A stretch of DNA of 64,000 nt from Trebouxia sp. TZW2008 (lineage: Eukaryota > Chlorophyta > Trebouxiophyceae > Trebouxiales > Trebouxiaceae), in assembly GCA_002118135.1 (NCBI GenBank), contig BDIU01000237.1, positions 1 through 64,000 of the forward strand. Direction: 5' to 3'. This document shows, piece by piece, positions 1 to 11,133 of the stretch; positions within the stretch are counted from its first letter, which is position 1; each line of letters starts with the position of its first letter. The notes under the pieces are model-generated. The model had not been told where the DNA came from, did no database searches, and was given only the letters and a program-made list of their open reading frames with translations. Both the position numbers and the translations under genes were made by a program.

Positions 1-361
1 TGTGCACAACCTACAGGCTCTAGCAATGCCACTGCGACGACCAGCAGCAATAGGAAGCTGGTGAAAACCAAGCCTAAAGCACTGCACTTGTGGTATTATG
101 TCATCTATTGTTTCTAGCGCTGCTTTCTGTATTGCAAATGCATTTGTCACCTCATCTGCAAGATCATGACTCATGCATTCACCTGCTTATTGTATATGAT
201 TGAAGAGACGCTGCTCCTTTTGGGTTCTCAGCTCAAGAGAAGCTGACACATCTCTGTTTGCTACATTTCACTTGGCAGTGCGCCATGATGTTTTGAATAA
301 CAGCGGTTGTCCAGTTCTGCTCAAAGTCCAAGTCAATCTTTTGGTGGGGCTCTTGATGCAG

Positions 362-430
362 GGACCAAGGCTTGCAACAGGCAGCCTTTGGGCGGCAGCT
401 TTGAGATGTACGAGGATGAGCCAGAGAGTC
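362..430 (+). repeat. Decayed upstream copy of exon 480-632
   Basis: This segment, including its TGCAG acceptor, closely matches the first ~70 bp of the exon at 480, about 118 bp downstream. It reads in the same frame (SFEMYEDEPE versus SFEVYEDGPK). It sits in what should be intron. Confidence 0.7.
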
Positions 431-479
431 GACTCTGCTAATGCCTTGAGACAATCTTGACATGGTGCTTGTAATGCAG

Positions 480-3234
480 GGACTAAGGCTCACAATAGGC
501 AGCCTGTGGGTGACAGCTTTGAGGTGTATGAGGATGGACCAAAGGGCAGACAACTAGGGCCAGTCAAAACTGCCCTGGGCAATGCTGGGCCGAGGCAGGC
601 TGATGGTGGTGAGAAGGCCAAGCCAAGAGCAGGTATGCTTGCATGATAAAGCAGCATATTTACAGATATCTTACTGCACAACGAGCGCTGCATAAAGCGT
701 CACAGAACAGCTGCCCTGCTTCCAAGCAGTGTTGTCAATGTCAACAGTCAGCCTCACTGTGTTTGCGTGACTCATGACATTATTTTGTGCATCCATGCAG
801 CTGCAAAGCTGACCATTTAAAAGGGTGTCACTCTTGGGTGTAGCACAGACAGCTCATGAACGGCTCTCAATGTGTCTGACATGATGCCATTTTGATGTGG
901 CCTGCTGAGAGTCAAGACTGTTTTTAGCACGCATTCCTGCAATGGTGTTACATGCTGTTGTGTTGTCTGTGCAGCGGCAGGCAAAGGCAAAGCAGCTAAG
1001 AGGCAGCAAGCTATGGACGAGGCATCTGACAGTGAGGAAGAACAGGGAGCTGGCACAACCATCAAGGGCGTCTTGCAGCACATGCTGCAGGGCATGAACA
1101 GTCAAGAGGGAGACAGGTCAGCGAATCACTCCACAGCCTTGAGACCAGCTTGTCAGCTGCAGCGCTCACGTAACATGTGCAAGGCCGTGCAGTACATGGA
1201 TGATGTGACAGCTGTTTTGCTTTTCTTGCAAAGGCTGCCGTCCTTTGTACAATATGACCTACTCAGAGACATATCTGGCAAAGATTGCTTGTCTGGCTCA
1301 GTCTGATCCCCTGTCAGCCTGGCAAAACTAGGATTGCTTTCTGTGTGCATTCAAGTCAGAAACTCAAGAGCTGAGTGTGCTGCAGTGACAAGGAGCAATC
1401 TCTGCTGTCTCAGACTTGCATTCTGGATGCTCAAGGCAAGGAGGAATGCACTGAGCGTGCTGCAGCAATGAAGAAATGTATGAGCTAACAGTGAGTGTGT
1501 TGCAGTGATGAGGAAGGTGCAGAGCTAGCAGACCTGCAGAGGGTGCTGCAGAAAGTGGTCTCCAGCAAGAAGGCCAGCGCTTGCCAGAAGCAAGCTGAGA
1601 TCATTCAGGTGGGTCATTTTGATGTTGAGCTTGGGATTTATAAGCTTATGAATCCCACTTACCATCAGCAATTGCTCACCACCTGCACGCTCAAGCATAC
1701 TCAGAAACTGTCGCCCCCACATCTGACCTTGTTGTTGTCCTCCCACGATTGTGTGGCTCAGGTGGAGGCCACTGACCTGTGGTTGTGCAGTGCAGTGCTG
1801 GCAGCCCAAGTGATCAAAAGGCCATGCTGTGGCTTGACTTGAACATCGACAACATCAGTTTTGCGGTGCTGTGGCCCATGCAGCACCAGTCATGCTTGGG
1901 TCTGTTGAAGAAGGCCAACATGTACTTTCAAGGACTTTACTATGCACTGCATTGCATTGATGTGCTGTCTGTCTGTGCAATCTGTTCAAATGTACTGTGC
2001 AAAGAAAGTCGCGTCTGTCTGTGCAGGGTGTGCAAGACCAGATTGATGGCTTGGCCGCCAGCCTCAACAAGGCTTTGAAGAAGGAGCTGCAAGATAGTGC
2101 TGCGCTGTGTCAAGGGCAGTTCACTGAGCTATGCAGTCAGCTAGCAGACAGGAAGGCCCAGATTGCAGCCAAGACTGAGCAGTACCAAAAGGTTGGTGCA
2201 TGACATTTTGTTGCTGAAACATGCAGCAACATATAATTGTCAACTGAAGCTCCTTGATGTTTTGCAAGTGTCAGGCTGACTTTGCTGTGCGTGCATGGTG
2301 GTGAGTAGAGATTGAGCAGCAGTCTGGCCACGTCTGCCACATATGACTCATTAGCTGCATAGCTTTCTTGCAAGCAGTGGCACCTTCAGCTGTTGTCTGC
2401 AAACCAAGGAATTCACATTGCACGCCTGACATGGTTGCAGGAGGTGCAAGGGATGTTGGAAGGCTACAAGGAGACCTATGCAAACCAGCGGACCCTGCTG
2501 TCTGCTTGCAGGACAGCAGGCTCCGTCACTAAGACATTGACTGTGTTTGCAGGGAGTGCAAGGCCTGTGACTTCTGCTGTGCTTTTAGGAGGTGCAAGGC
2601 CTGCAGTGTCCAATAGCGTTCCATCAATCTGTTATGTTGCTGTGGCTGCAGGAGGTGCAAGGGATGTGGGAAGGCTACAAGGAGACCTATGCGAAGCTGG
2701 AGCCCGTGCGCCAGACCCTAGCCTTACACATGCAGGAAAAGAGCGCCGGCCACAAGCGCAAGCTTTCTGAGCTGCAGACAGAGGGCGAACGCCTCTTGCA
2801 GGATGCTGACAGGTCAGAAGAAAGGAGCTTTCTGAAGGCCGACTGATGTCAGTATGCATTCTGCTTGTACCGTGAGCTGCCCCTACTCACAGAGGCTCTA
2901 TTATGATGCCTAACAGCATAGGCTTGTCGTTCTTTGACTTGTGAAACGCTTGGCAGAAGGCGGGCGGAACAGCCAGGAAGGTCACCTGGGCATGGCTCAT
3001 GACATCAATGCTGCATGCACTAGCTTTGGCAAGTTCTTGGCATAAGCCAAGAATCCATGGCAATGCCATGGTCATGCTTTGCTTGCTCAAGGCTTGCTCA
3101 ATCACACTTGGCGCCTTGTGTTTTGATAATAACTCGTTGTTTGTACTGCTCACTGATGCAGGAAGCTGGTAAAGACTCAGAGCAAAGCAGCCAAACTGCC
3201 GGCATTGGCAAAGATGCTCAAGGCGTTTGTGTAG
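480..3234 (+). CDS. Coiled-coil protein, possibly SYCP3/XLR-like chromosome-axis protein
   Basis: Seven exons join in phase: 480-632, 975-1116, 1506-1608, 2027-2191, 2652-2812 and 3162-3234 (TAG 3232-3234), preceded by unplaced 5' exon(s). A candidate 5' exon lies at about 1-80, so the start codon is probably outside the window. The N-terminal part is polar (SFEVYED-containing segment). An acidic serine stretch (DSEEEQ) follows, then a long heptad-rich coiled coil. The segment VQDQIDGLAASLNKALKKEL resembles the start of the Cor1/XLR/SYCP3 domain of meiotic axis proteins, and the protein ends in a basic helix finishing KMLKAFV. If the resemblance is real it would act on meiotic chromosomes. 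That is inference, and any coiled-coil structural protein could look similar. Two exons have decayed upstream copies (362-430 and 2441-2487). Note that I count six joined exons with certainty; the seventh is the unplaced 5' one. Confidence 0.5.
2441..2487 (+). repeat. Partial upstream copy of exon 2652-2812
   Basis: After a TTGCAG acceptor, about 46 bp encode EVQGMLEGYKETYA. The true exon 211 bp downstream encodes EVQGMWEGYKETYA. Similarity then stops. Two shorter pieces of the same acceptor plus exon start (AG then GGAGTGCAAGG or GAGGTGCAAGG) lie near 2553 and 2589, so this acceptor region exists about four times. Confidence 0.75.
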
Positions 3235-3635
3235 ATTGTAGCAGTGATCTTCAGAAATGCTTTGCATCGCCACAGCACCACAGCATTGCCAGCACTGAAA
3301 TGGTGTGTACAGATGTATAGGATGTGTCGTTGCTGCTATCTTTGTTCGGCAAAAGCCACAGGACACGTTGGCCTTGTGGCACTACCAAGTCGTGGTTTCG
3401 CTGAGTGTCAGTTACGCTTCAAGGCTTTGTCGTTGTGCAAAAGCTGCTTGGCATTTGCTCTATTGAGAGGACTACATGTTTGCTTAGGGTATTGTAAGCT
3501 AGACCCAAGGTCAGCTCAATTTAGGGAGTGTTGCACTCTTCAACTCTGTCACTGGCAAGCTCAAAGTCGCCCTGTTAGCTGTGCATAGCAATCTGCCGAC
3601 ATGACAGACATGACATTGTATACCTACATTCTAAC

Positions 3636-4799
3636 TTGAAAACCAATAAATCAACGCATGCTCTGCTGAAAAGTACACTCACAAACAACCATTTGAGTAT
3701 GAAGCTTTGGAATGAGGTCAAGGAGGTAGCTGATGCAGGCATCTCAGAGTCTCACAAAGGCAAGGAATTGGATGCACAGGATATGATGACGCTCTTCAGT
3801 TATCAATGTTTGCCTGATGACTTGGCTCGCACAAAGGACAGTCTAAATCAAATGCTGCACAACATTGATGGGTGAATAATTTGCTCTGAATCTCCATGAT
3901 GAGTGCCAGCTTGGCAGATTCAGACCTTTGTACATGGGCAGCAAGAGATGCCATTTCATGCCATGTCATTCAATGATTTGACAAAGTTCTGCTCTCAAGC
4001 CTGTCAGCGCGGATGATTGTGTTCGTTAATGAGCGGCCTCAGAAAAGTCATGAAGCGTACACCAATACTGGCTGCCATGTCTGACTACAGCAAGTATCCC
4101 AGCAAGGAAGGGGTCTATGGTGACAAAGCCATCATGTCACTGACCCAGGAGAAGAAGGAGAATGGTGAGGAGAATGAGCATCTGCTACCTACCTACCAGT
4201 GGTGGCAAGAGCATGGCAAGCTTAATTTCTCATCGGGCAGCATTGCAAGTCTTTGAGAAGAAAGCTCAAGAACACCAAGATGCTCACACAACAAAATTAT
4301 TATTATATTATCATATTACATTATACGATATCATTTGCTATAACACTTATTATTATAGAGGAAGTGCATACATGTTGTACAACCTAAGTGTTTGACCCTC
4401 ATGAGCTGCGCCTTTCTGCTTCTGATTGCTCTTGAAGGGACGCCACGGTCTATCCGAGGCCTCTCAAGCAGGCAGACTTTTTCAGACAGCCACAACTATG
4501 ATGCCTCCTAGCGCTGAGCTCAGCGCTACCTGTGTCACCTCGAGGTGACCACAGCTACACCTGAAACCAACGATGCAACAGCCAGAACAGCCTCTCCAGT
4601 ACAAGACACTACCACAGCTCCCAGACAGTCTGGCGTGCTGAAGTTTTACCTGCAAGATTTGGCAGCAATGAGTGAGCGTGGGCTTTTGGCAATTCTTGAG
4701 AGCCTAACTGATGACCGAAACAACACCAGCTCCAGAATGGAGCTGTTTGGCACAGTAGTACACCTGTTACAGCAGCAGGACAGAATCTCTATGTAGGCT
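3636..4799 (+). other. Fragmentary coding-like segments, possible broken gene or element remnant
   Basis: Three protein-like open stretches lie here: about 3660-3873 (contains ELDAQDMMTLFSYQCLPDD), 4032-4256 (contains MSDYSKYPSKEGVYGDKAIM, ending TGA) and 4545-4796 (contains RQSGVLKFYLQDLAAMSERG). Stops and frame changes separate them and I could not join them by phase. A very AT-rich tract lies at about 4288-4368. I do not recognise the family. It could be a decayed mobile element, a captured gene or an unusual host gene. Confidence 0.25.
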
Positions 4800-5816
4800 G
4801 CAATCCAGGGTGTCACACTACTTGTCATTCATGACAGCTTGCTAGGTCCACTAGATTTTCGTTTCACATGTGATGTCACTGTAAAGTTGCTTTGCAATTG
4901 ACCTTTAGCTAAGTTGTCCTGACCAGGTAACATTAATAGGTAGTGCAGACTCTGTCGATTTAGCTTTGATTTTGTGACCAACCGTTGTCTTGTTAACAAC
5001 GTTGCCTTTGTGACTTATGACATTCAGCAACGCTTGAAGCCATCTACTGTAAAAGCCCTGTGCAATTTTGTAACAAAGAAAATGGCTGTGACTTTGCTGT
5101 CAACGGACTGGTGTGCATTACTGGCTGCTCCCACTGGCATTGCATAGCATCTCCAGCAGGCCTACTGTGCCCATGCATGCTCTTGACTCTTTTCCAGACA
5201 GCTGCCTGCCACTGTCAAGTGTTTGGCATGTAAGCTGTTAGGTGGAGAGAGAGCTGTCACCTGCACTCTGCCTGATACTCTACATCCATTTTGCTCAAAG
5301 GTGTGACAAGATGTAGCATGCATCCAGTGTCAGTATGACACTGCCAGGAAGAGTCGAAATTGAATAGACAACGGATTGTGACCATCAACTAATACATTGG
5401 GATGTGCGTGGAGAAATGTGGTGCAGCAGCTGTATGTTTCACAGATTCTTCCACCGTCAAAATCGTAATGCACAACAGCTGTTACTTCCTCTGTGTCAAC
5501 TGACACAGAAGAAAGCGTCTGTTGCATGCTTCAGCCAGCTGCAGCTAACAATGTCAGCACGACAACATGACATGCACACTCTTTCAGATGCAGTTCACCA
5601 ACCTGTGCATATAGTCAAGCCGAACCCCAGCAGTTCACACTCTGCAAACTGACCTCTAGCCAAAAGTCAAGGGTCAAAACGCTGACCTGCTGTCAAACTA
5701 GTCAGATACAGTGCTCAAATGTCATGCAGTACTTCAGCATAATACACCACACTTAAAGCATCGACTTCACACCACCTGCTAGTTACTTATAAGCCCTACT
5801 TCAAACCAAGCTCTAC
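4800..5816. other. Apparent intergenic region
   Basis: Only short open frames without family motifs or convincing splice structure. It separates the 3.6-4.8 kb remnant from the 3' end of the GT8 gene. Confidence 0.4.
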
Positions 5817-7466
5817 CTATTGCTTCAGGCACAGAAGCTCACGCTCGCTTGAGAGCAATGAGTAAACATGCAACCAGGACAAGCGCTCATCACATGTGAC
5901 ACCGCACGCTGGCAAAAGTTTGGCAAGACGAGATGGATCTGCCCATTGCCAGTGCTGAGGAAATTGTGGGCTATCAGACAAATGTACATACAAAGCCTGC
6001 TGCAGTAACATACTTGCAGTGCCTGAAGTCCTGTTTTCATTGGGAGTCCGCAGCTCAAAGGTTTGCAAAGCCAGACTGTCTGGCAAAGACTGTATCTGAC
6101 CTGAGAAGAACTGTGTCAGAATGCGCACGTCAGATTGATGACGGTCCTCTTCAACAATGAACTGCAGCTGAGCATGCAGTGCTTTTGACGGCTGCAGAAG
6201 CATCACCCGGGTGTCAAAAGTTGCGTTTTCTGGCGATGCCGCATTGCCTGGAAGCAACGCTACTGGTGTCATGTTCAGCTTGAACACGCCGTCCAAGTTC
6301 TGCAGAATCAGACCGTCTGCATCCATGTACAACACTTGCTTGTAGTCAGTCAGCTCAAAGAGCATTATCTTTGAGGTGCCTTCTTTGTGATAATGAAGGA
6401 TGTCAAACATCCCATACTGGTGCTCATATACGTCACATGGCTTCAGCACCACTCCAAGAGCAATCAATCTCCCCAGCATTACAACCAAGTTGTAATCTGG
6501 CACTGACACTCCTTGGAAAACATGCATCTTCTGCTGCGCTGCATTGGCCTTGACAAGCTGTGGACTGTTCTCCTGCACAGCTGTGCTTGCTGTCTTGGCC
6601 GCCCAAAACCTCAAGTCATTGATGTTGCTGCTGCGCATTGAAGCCTCTATGATGGGTCCCCATGTCTTTGGGACCAGCGCTACCAGATCTATGTCCTATA
6701 CTCAAATAACTTGCGGTGAGAGAAAAGTACAAGGTGGCAAACAGGACAAGGCTCAGGCAAGCAGGCGTCAACAGGAGCCTCTATGAGTAGAAGCAGCCCA
6801 GACCTAAGTGGCATTACGTGCTGCTGGGCGTGTTTTGAGACAGCTCACAATGATTGGTACCTCACACACAGGTGCAAGCAAAGGGGTGCAACAGCAGCAA
6901 ATGCAATCATGCTTGAACGAACATGGCATGCAAGCTACAAAAACGAGCCTCAGCTCTGGTAGCAGAAGTCCACATGCTGGTAGAGCAGACAGCAGACAGC
7001 ATGTACAAAACATGTGCACTTGTACACCATGGTAACATGCAGTCAACTTTGCATGTTCTCATGATCATGTGCAATGTGATGATGGACAGTAAGCTTCAGA
7101 ACTCACCTGTGAAGTGTGTAGCTTCCTCAAGCGCACAACATTGATCAGCGCTGTACACAAATGATGGATGCTGGTCAAGCAAAAGGCGACTGCATAGGGT
7201 CTCTGCACCCTGACTTTGCTCCTGCTGCCTGATTGCCCAATGAATGGATTTTCATCCAAGCTTGATGACTCCTTGCATAAGTTGTGATGAGGGAGCCAAA
7301 GAAGATGATGTAGGGCAGAAGATGAAGAGCCACTTGAGGGTTGACTGGTTTCAGAGCAGTGCCAGGTGGAGACTACAGCCAGCAACTGAAGAAGAAGAAG
7401 AGTGCCCACCACCCAGATTGTGATCTGGCGGTACAGTGCGGTTGACGCAGAGTGCTTGCTGGTCAT
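5817..7466 (-). CDS. GT8-family glycosyltransferase, type II membrane protein
   Basis: Two exons: 7466-7107 (ATG at 7466) and 6695-5817 (stop 5817-5819). They join in phase 0 across a GT-AG intron and give 412 aa. Residues about 15-34 are a hydrophobic anchor (contains VVGTLLLLQLLAVV), so the enzyme should face the Golgi/ER lumen. The catalytic domain starts at RPYAVAFCLTS, has the strand DIDLVALVP, and carries the metal-binding DxD as MDADG (about residues 244-248). A TFDTRVMLLQPS stretch and a VHLSDSP motif near the C-terminus follow. This matches glycogenin/GNT1-like GT8 enzymes that transfer sugar from a UDP-sugar; the exact donor and acceptor cannot be read. The ATG is just 43 bp after the NTAQ1 stop, so the two may share a transcript. 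Confidence 0.8.
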
Positions 7467-7509
7467 GATGGTCAAATTCACAAGACTGAAAGGTGTTTCT
7501 GACTGCAAA

Positions 7510-8763
7510 TCAGCTGTGAGTAGCCAATGCTGTGAGCTGTCCGTGCTGATGTGTGTCTGAAACAAGCGCAGTGGGTAGAAAGGTCTGTAGAAAGGCTATC
7601 TCTGAGTAGACTGTCCCTAGGTATGGGACTGTTGGGGTCTCATCGCCTGAAGCAGGGCTTGTCATGCTGATGTACTGCTGCAATCGCATCTGTGTGCCAT
7701 CTGCAGTCAACAGCATAGATTCAGACACTGCCAGCAGACCCATGACATCATCCGCTGGAAGATCAAGAGGCAAACATGCTGTTGGCAAACACATGCACTG
7801 TAGCAGTAATGACATCTGCTAGGACAATCAGATTTCTGCATCGAAGCATATGTACCATGGTGAGATGTTAGGGTCCTGGTGCTCATCACTTGCAACAATG
7901 CATGCATATGGTGGGTGGATGCAGACAAGAGCATTGCAGCAGCACTGACATGTCTTTTCTATCACAGCATGTGGATCAATGAGTGTTTGGGGTTTTGGCA
8001 CTCACCGCTTGCAACAATGCATGGATATGATGGGGGAGAGGCTTGCCATGAGCCATCTTGCCCACGCATGTGAGTGCGGTCTGAGGCAAAGAACTGCAGG
8101 TAGTCATCTGCTTTCACTACTCTGTATAGCCTGCAAACATGCGTACATATAACTTCTGAACCGTGAATGGTGATCTCACTATGATAAGTACGCTGATCAG
8201 TTACATTTATTACTGTCACTGACCACGTGTTGCAACTGTGCTGGCATCTGAATGTTTCACCTTTCATAGACTGTATGTGCCACTGTCAAAGGCCTCAAAG
8301 CAGTCTTTGTGTAGTCAGTTAAGCTGCATGGGAATGGCAGAGTCCTGCATAGCAGAAGCATAGTTACCACTTCTATCTTTGAGCAAACATACCAGGACCA
8401 GCCATCATCCAAGATTTTGGTGCTCACGTGTCTAAATCCCACACAAGGCACTGACTATCTGACAGCTGCAGGGTCAAAACGTGGTAGTCCCACACGATGA
8501 AGCCATCAGAATGTTGACTGGCACGCTGTTTCCAAAATGGCACCTGCAGTCACAAGCAGCTGCATGGGAGGATCTGCATACTGATCACTGCCAGCTATCG
8601 TAAGAAATGTCTGCGAACAGTATACCTGTCTCCTTAGGTTCGATACAAATACGACAAAGACCTCGCTGCTGTTCTTGCGCAGGCGCTGACAGAGGTGGTA
8701 CGCGTTCTCCTCACAATAGCAGGATGTGTATGTCAAGTCGCTGATGGGATCCGCCGTGCTCAT
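7510..8763 (-). CDS. NTAQ1: Protein N-terminal glutamine amidohydrolase
   Basis: Five exons: 8763-8626, 8543-8428, 8344-8261, 8130-8006 and 7700-7510. All junctions are in phase and give 217 aa (human enzyme 205). The enzyme deamidates N-terminal Gln to Glu, feeding proteins into the Arg/N-degron pathway in cytosol and nucleus. The catalytic triad is visible: Cys17 in YTSCYCEEN, His67 in WDYHV, Asp82 in WDLDT. Other family blocks are LPFPCSL, a VKADDYLQFFASDRTHM block and PPSYPCI. I chose ATG 8763 because the longer open frame begins with GTG. The exon 8130-8006 has a decayed partial copy around 7871-7920. The 5' side is divergent from the HNH gene. Confidence 0.93.
7871..7920 (-). repeat. 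Partial copy of the 3' end of NTAQ1 exon 4
   Basis: About 40 bp match the end of exon 8130-8006 plus its donor region, displaced about 119 bp into the following intron. The shared core is TTGCAACAATGCATG read on the + strand. The donor has decayed from GTGAGT to a non-functional ATGAGC-like form. Confidence 0.6.
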
Positions 8764-9061
8764 CAAGGAGGCAGGGCCATCTCGTGCTGCATTGATCGTT
8801 GCTGTGCAGCCTTTAAATTTGCGCACACATACGACTCGGCAGGCGAGCGTAGGTCATGCATCCCATGTCATGCAAGCATTTCCAAATTCGCATGGCAGCA
8901 TGGACAGCATGACGACCTCGCTGTGCATATGACCTGGCACCTGAGCACAGAGAGAGAGCTCTTGCGCATGCAAGAACGCCATTTATTTCTAAACTCGGGC
9001 TAGGGGCTGCCGCACTTCGGAATTGCCGCTCTCTGGGGCCGCTCTCTGGCGCTCTCTGGGG
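8764..9061. promoter_or_regulatory. Shared 5' region between divergent NTAQ1 and HNH-type genes
   Basis: About 300 bp separate the two predicted ATGs. CpG is denser than in surrounding DNA. Short GCTCTCTGG repeats occur around 9031-9060. I see no clear TATA box. Confidence 0.4.
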
Positions 9062-11133
9062 ATGAAAGCTAAGGCACAGAAGTGTCCGAAGACACTAACC
9101 AATGCCGAAGTCATGCAACGTGAATATGATCGAAGAGGTATTTTACAGGTCGGGATAGCTCTCTGGGGATGCTGCTCTCGCAGGCTCCCAAAGCCCCACT
9201 GGTGTTGCAACGACGAAGAAGCGTTCTCCTCTGTCTGTGCTCTGTGTAGCCAGTTTGTACTTAAAGATCGGTGGCCCTCTCTGCTAGGCCTGTCACGCTC
9301 CGAACCACACGACCTTCGGTAACAACAACCTCTACATTTGCAGCACCAGAGGCTACAAGTGAATCAGGCGGACCTCAACGAGCAGGCCTGCAGTCCAAGC
9401 CTTCAGGTTCGCGAAACGCACAAGCCCTGCAGCTTACCTGTTGTCTCGCGGACAGGCTCTATAGCAGAGTTGTGCCAGCAGGCAGCAGTCAAGTTGTTTT
9501 ATCACTGCAGCATACCCACATGTTCAACCCAAAACATCATCCCAGTCCAGTTGCTGCAGGGCATCAAGATCCAGTCTGCAACGGGCAGGCTGCATTTCAT
9601 AAGCCTTTGCAAGGAGCAGCCTTTGTAATGCAAAGATACAGCAGGCTTGTTGAATGCCTTTCATGCCATAGCCGGTAGTGGTGAGTAGGCGAATTACGAG
9701 TGAGCGACACGTCAGCGTTCCATAGCCTGCAAGCTGACTTGCTTGTAAAGACATGGGGAAGATTTCACTGCTTGTCTTCCCTGCAGTGAGGACATGGACC
9801 TCGTAGACCTTCGGCAGCAAATTCTCCTGAGCAACAAGACGGCCAGTGAGAAGGCTGATTGTCTTCTGCTGGAAAGCACAGTCATTGATTTCAGCAAGGA
9901 CGAGTGGCAAGTTGAAGTCAGCAGGTAATTATCTGCACTTGCATAGTATTTGGAAAGTACAGCTCTTGCCGTCTTTGTGCTGATGGCTAGCAAAGCCTTG
10001 CGTGTGGCAAGAGCTTTGCTTTGGGCTTTTGCAATCCTCTCATGTGAATTGGCGTGCTTGCAGATTCTGATCTTACTGCCCGAATAGCTGTCTTGGAAGA
10101 GCAACAACAGCTAGATGGCGGTCTTGCCAGAAAGCTGTACGACAGTGTTTTCCGCTACTCAGAAAGCAACATAAGCAAGTCTACCAACAGAAAGCTCAAG
10201 GGGCGTCTCAAAGCAGCCTATGGCAAGACTGTGCAAGGCAAGCTTGCAATCATGCAAAGTCGTGGCATGATGCACATCCCTTAGCTTGAAGTGACTTGAA
10301 GTGAAAATCATTCTGTCACCTCACTTATGGCCTGTGCAAGCTCCATGTACCTGCGAGTAATAGCAAAATGCTGCTCAATGCTAGCAATCATTCTATTGTC
10401 TATTGTGCAGGCAAGCTGGTGTGCATGTCAACATCAGAGGCTCCTCCTTCCAAGACTGTCATTGCCGTTCAGCTTTACAAATCCTCATGGGCAGTGTTTG
10501 TGGAGCTTGCACTTGGCTTTAGTGATAGTGATGATGTCCGCAATGGGCTGCTGTTGTGGAAGCCGGTTCAGCATGCCTTTGACACAGCTCAGATGTGTTT
10601 CACATATGACACTCAAAACAGCAGGTATGAGGAGATTCTTGCTGCTTTAAGTGTGCAACGTTGCATTTCAAGTGCATTCTGAAATGTATGTGGCACATAT
10701 ACGTGGCGTGGCTTGAACTGTGTGTGAAATGCGGAGTATTTAATGCAAATAGTGCTGCGTTGAAATGACAGCTGTCACAACGTCCCACTGCAGTTTTGTT
10801 GCTCGGGTTGTGAACCCAGCCTTACTCACTGAGAAGCTTTCAAGCTACGTCCAATGCGTCATGGGAGCAAGCTGGGCAGCACCATCAAGTACCCGAGCCA
10901 TGACACTGACTTTTGCAGATATTGACAAATCTGCTTTGAGCTTCCCCTTGGGTTGTGAGGTACAACCATACAAACGTGTGTTGTGTTACCAAGCACATTT
11001 GGCACAGAAGGAAGCAGCCAAGCAAGGCTGGGTCCAGATCAACTTGAATGACTTCTGGTCTGAGGACGAGCCCGACGTTGCAAAAGTGCAGCATTGGCTG
11101 TCAAAGCAGACCCCAAAGGCTTACAGTGAATGA
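9062..11133 (+). CDS. HNH_2-type nuclease-like protein
   Basis: Probable exons: 9062-9137 (ATG), 9344-9406, unresolved exon(s), one starting near 9785, 10069-about 10256, 10412-10622 and 10792-11133 (TGA). The diagnostic part is LVCMSTSE, then VIAVQLYKSSW, then DDVRNGLLLWKPVQHAFD. This resembles the PF13391 HNH_2 pattern (C..SG, AAHI, NGLLL...H..FD). A downstream block (MTLTFADIDKS, LCYQAHLA) also fits that family. The upstream exon near 9785 can leave through GTGAGA at about 9855 (phase fits) or GTAATT at about 9925 (phase fails). The donor before 10412 would be GTCGTG. Several canonical HNH residues look altered (VQLYKS where the family has a His-containing block), so activity is doubtful. 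Family call moderate, exon map partial. Confidence 0.5.

Noticed and set aside
8764..8826. Longer NTAQ1 N-terminus starting at 8826
   Set aside because: The codon there is GTG; the first ATG (8763) gives an N-terminus of ordinary length for the family.
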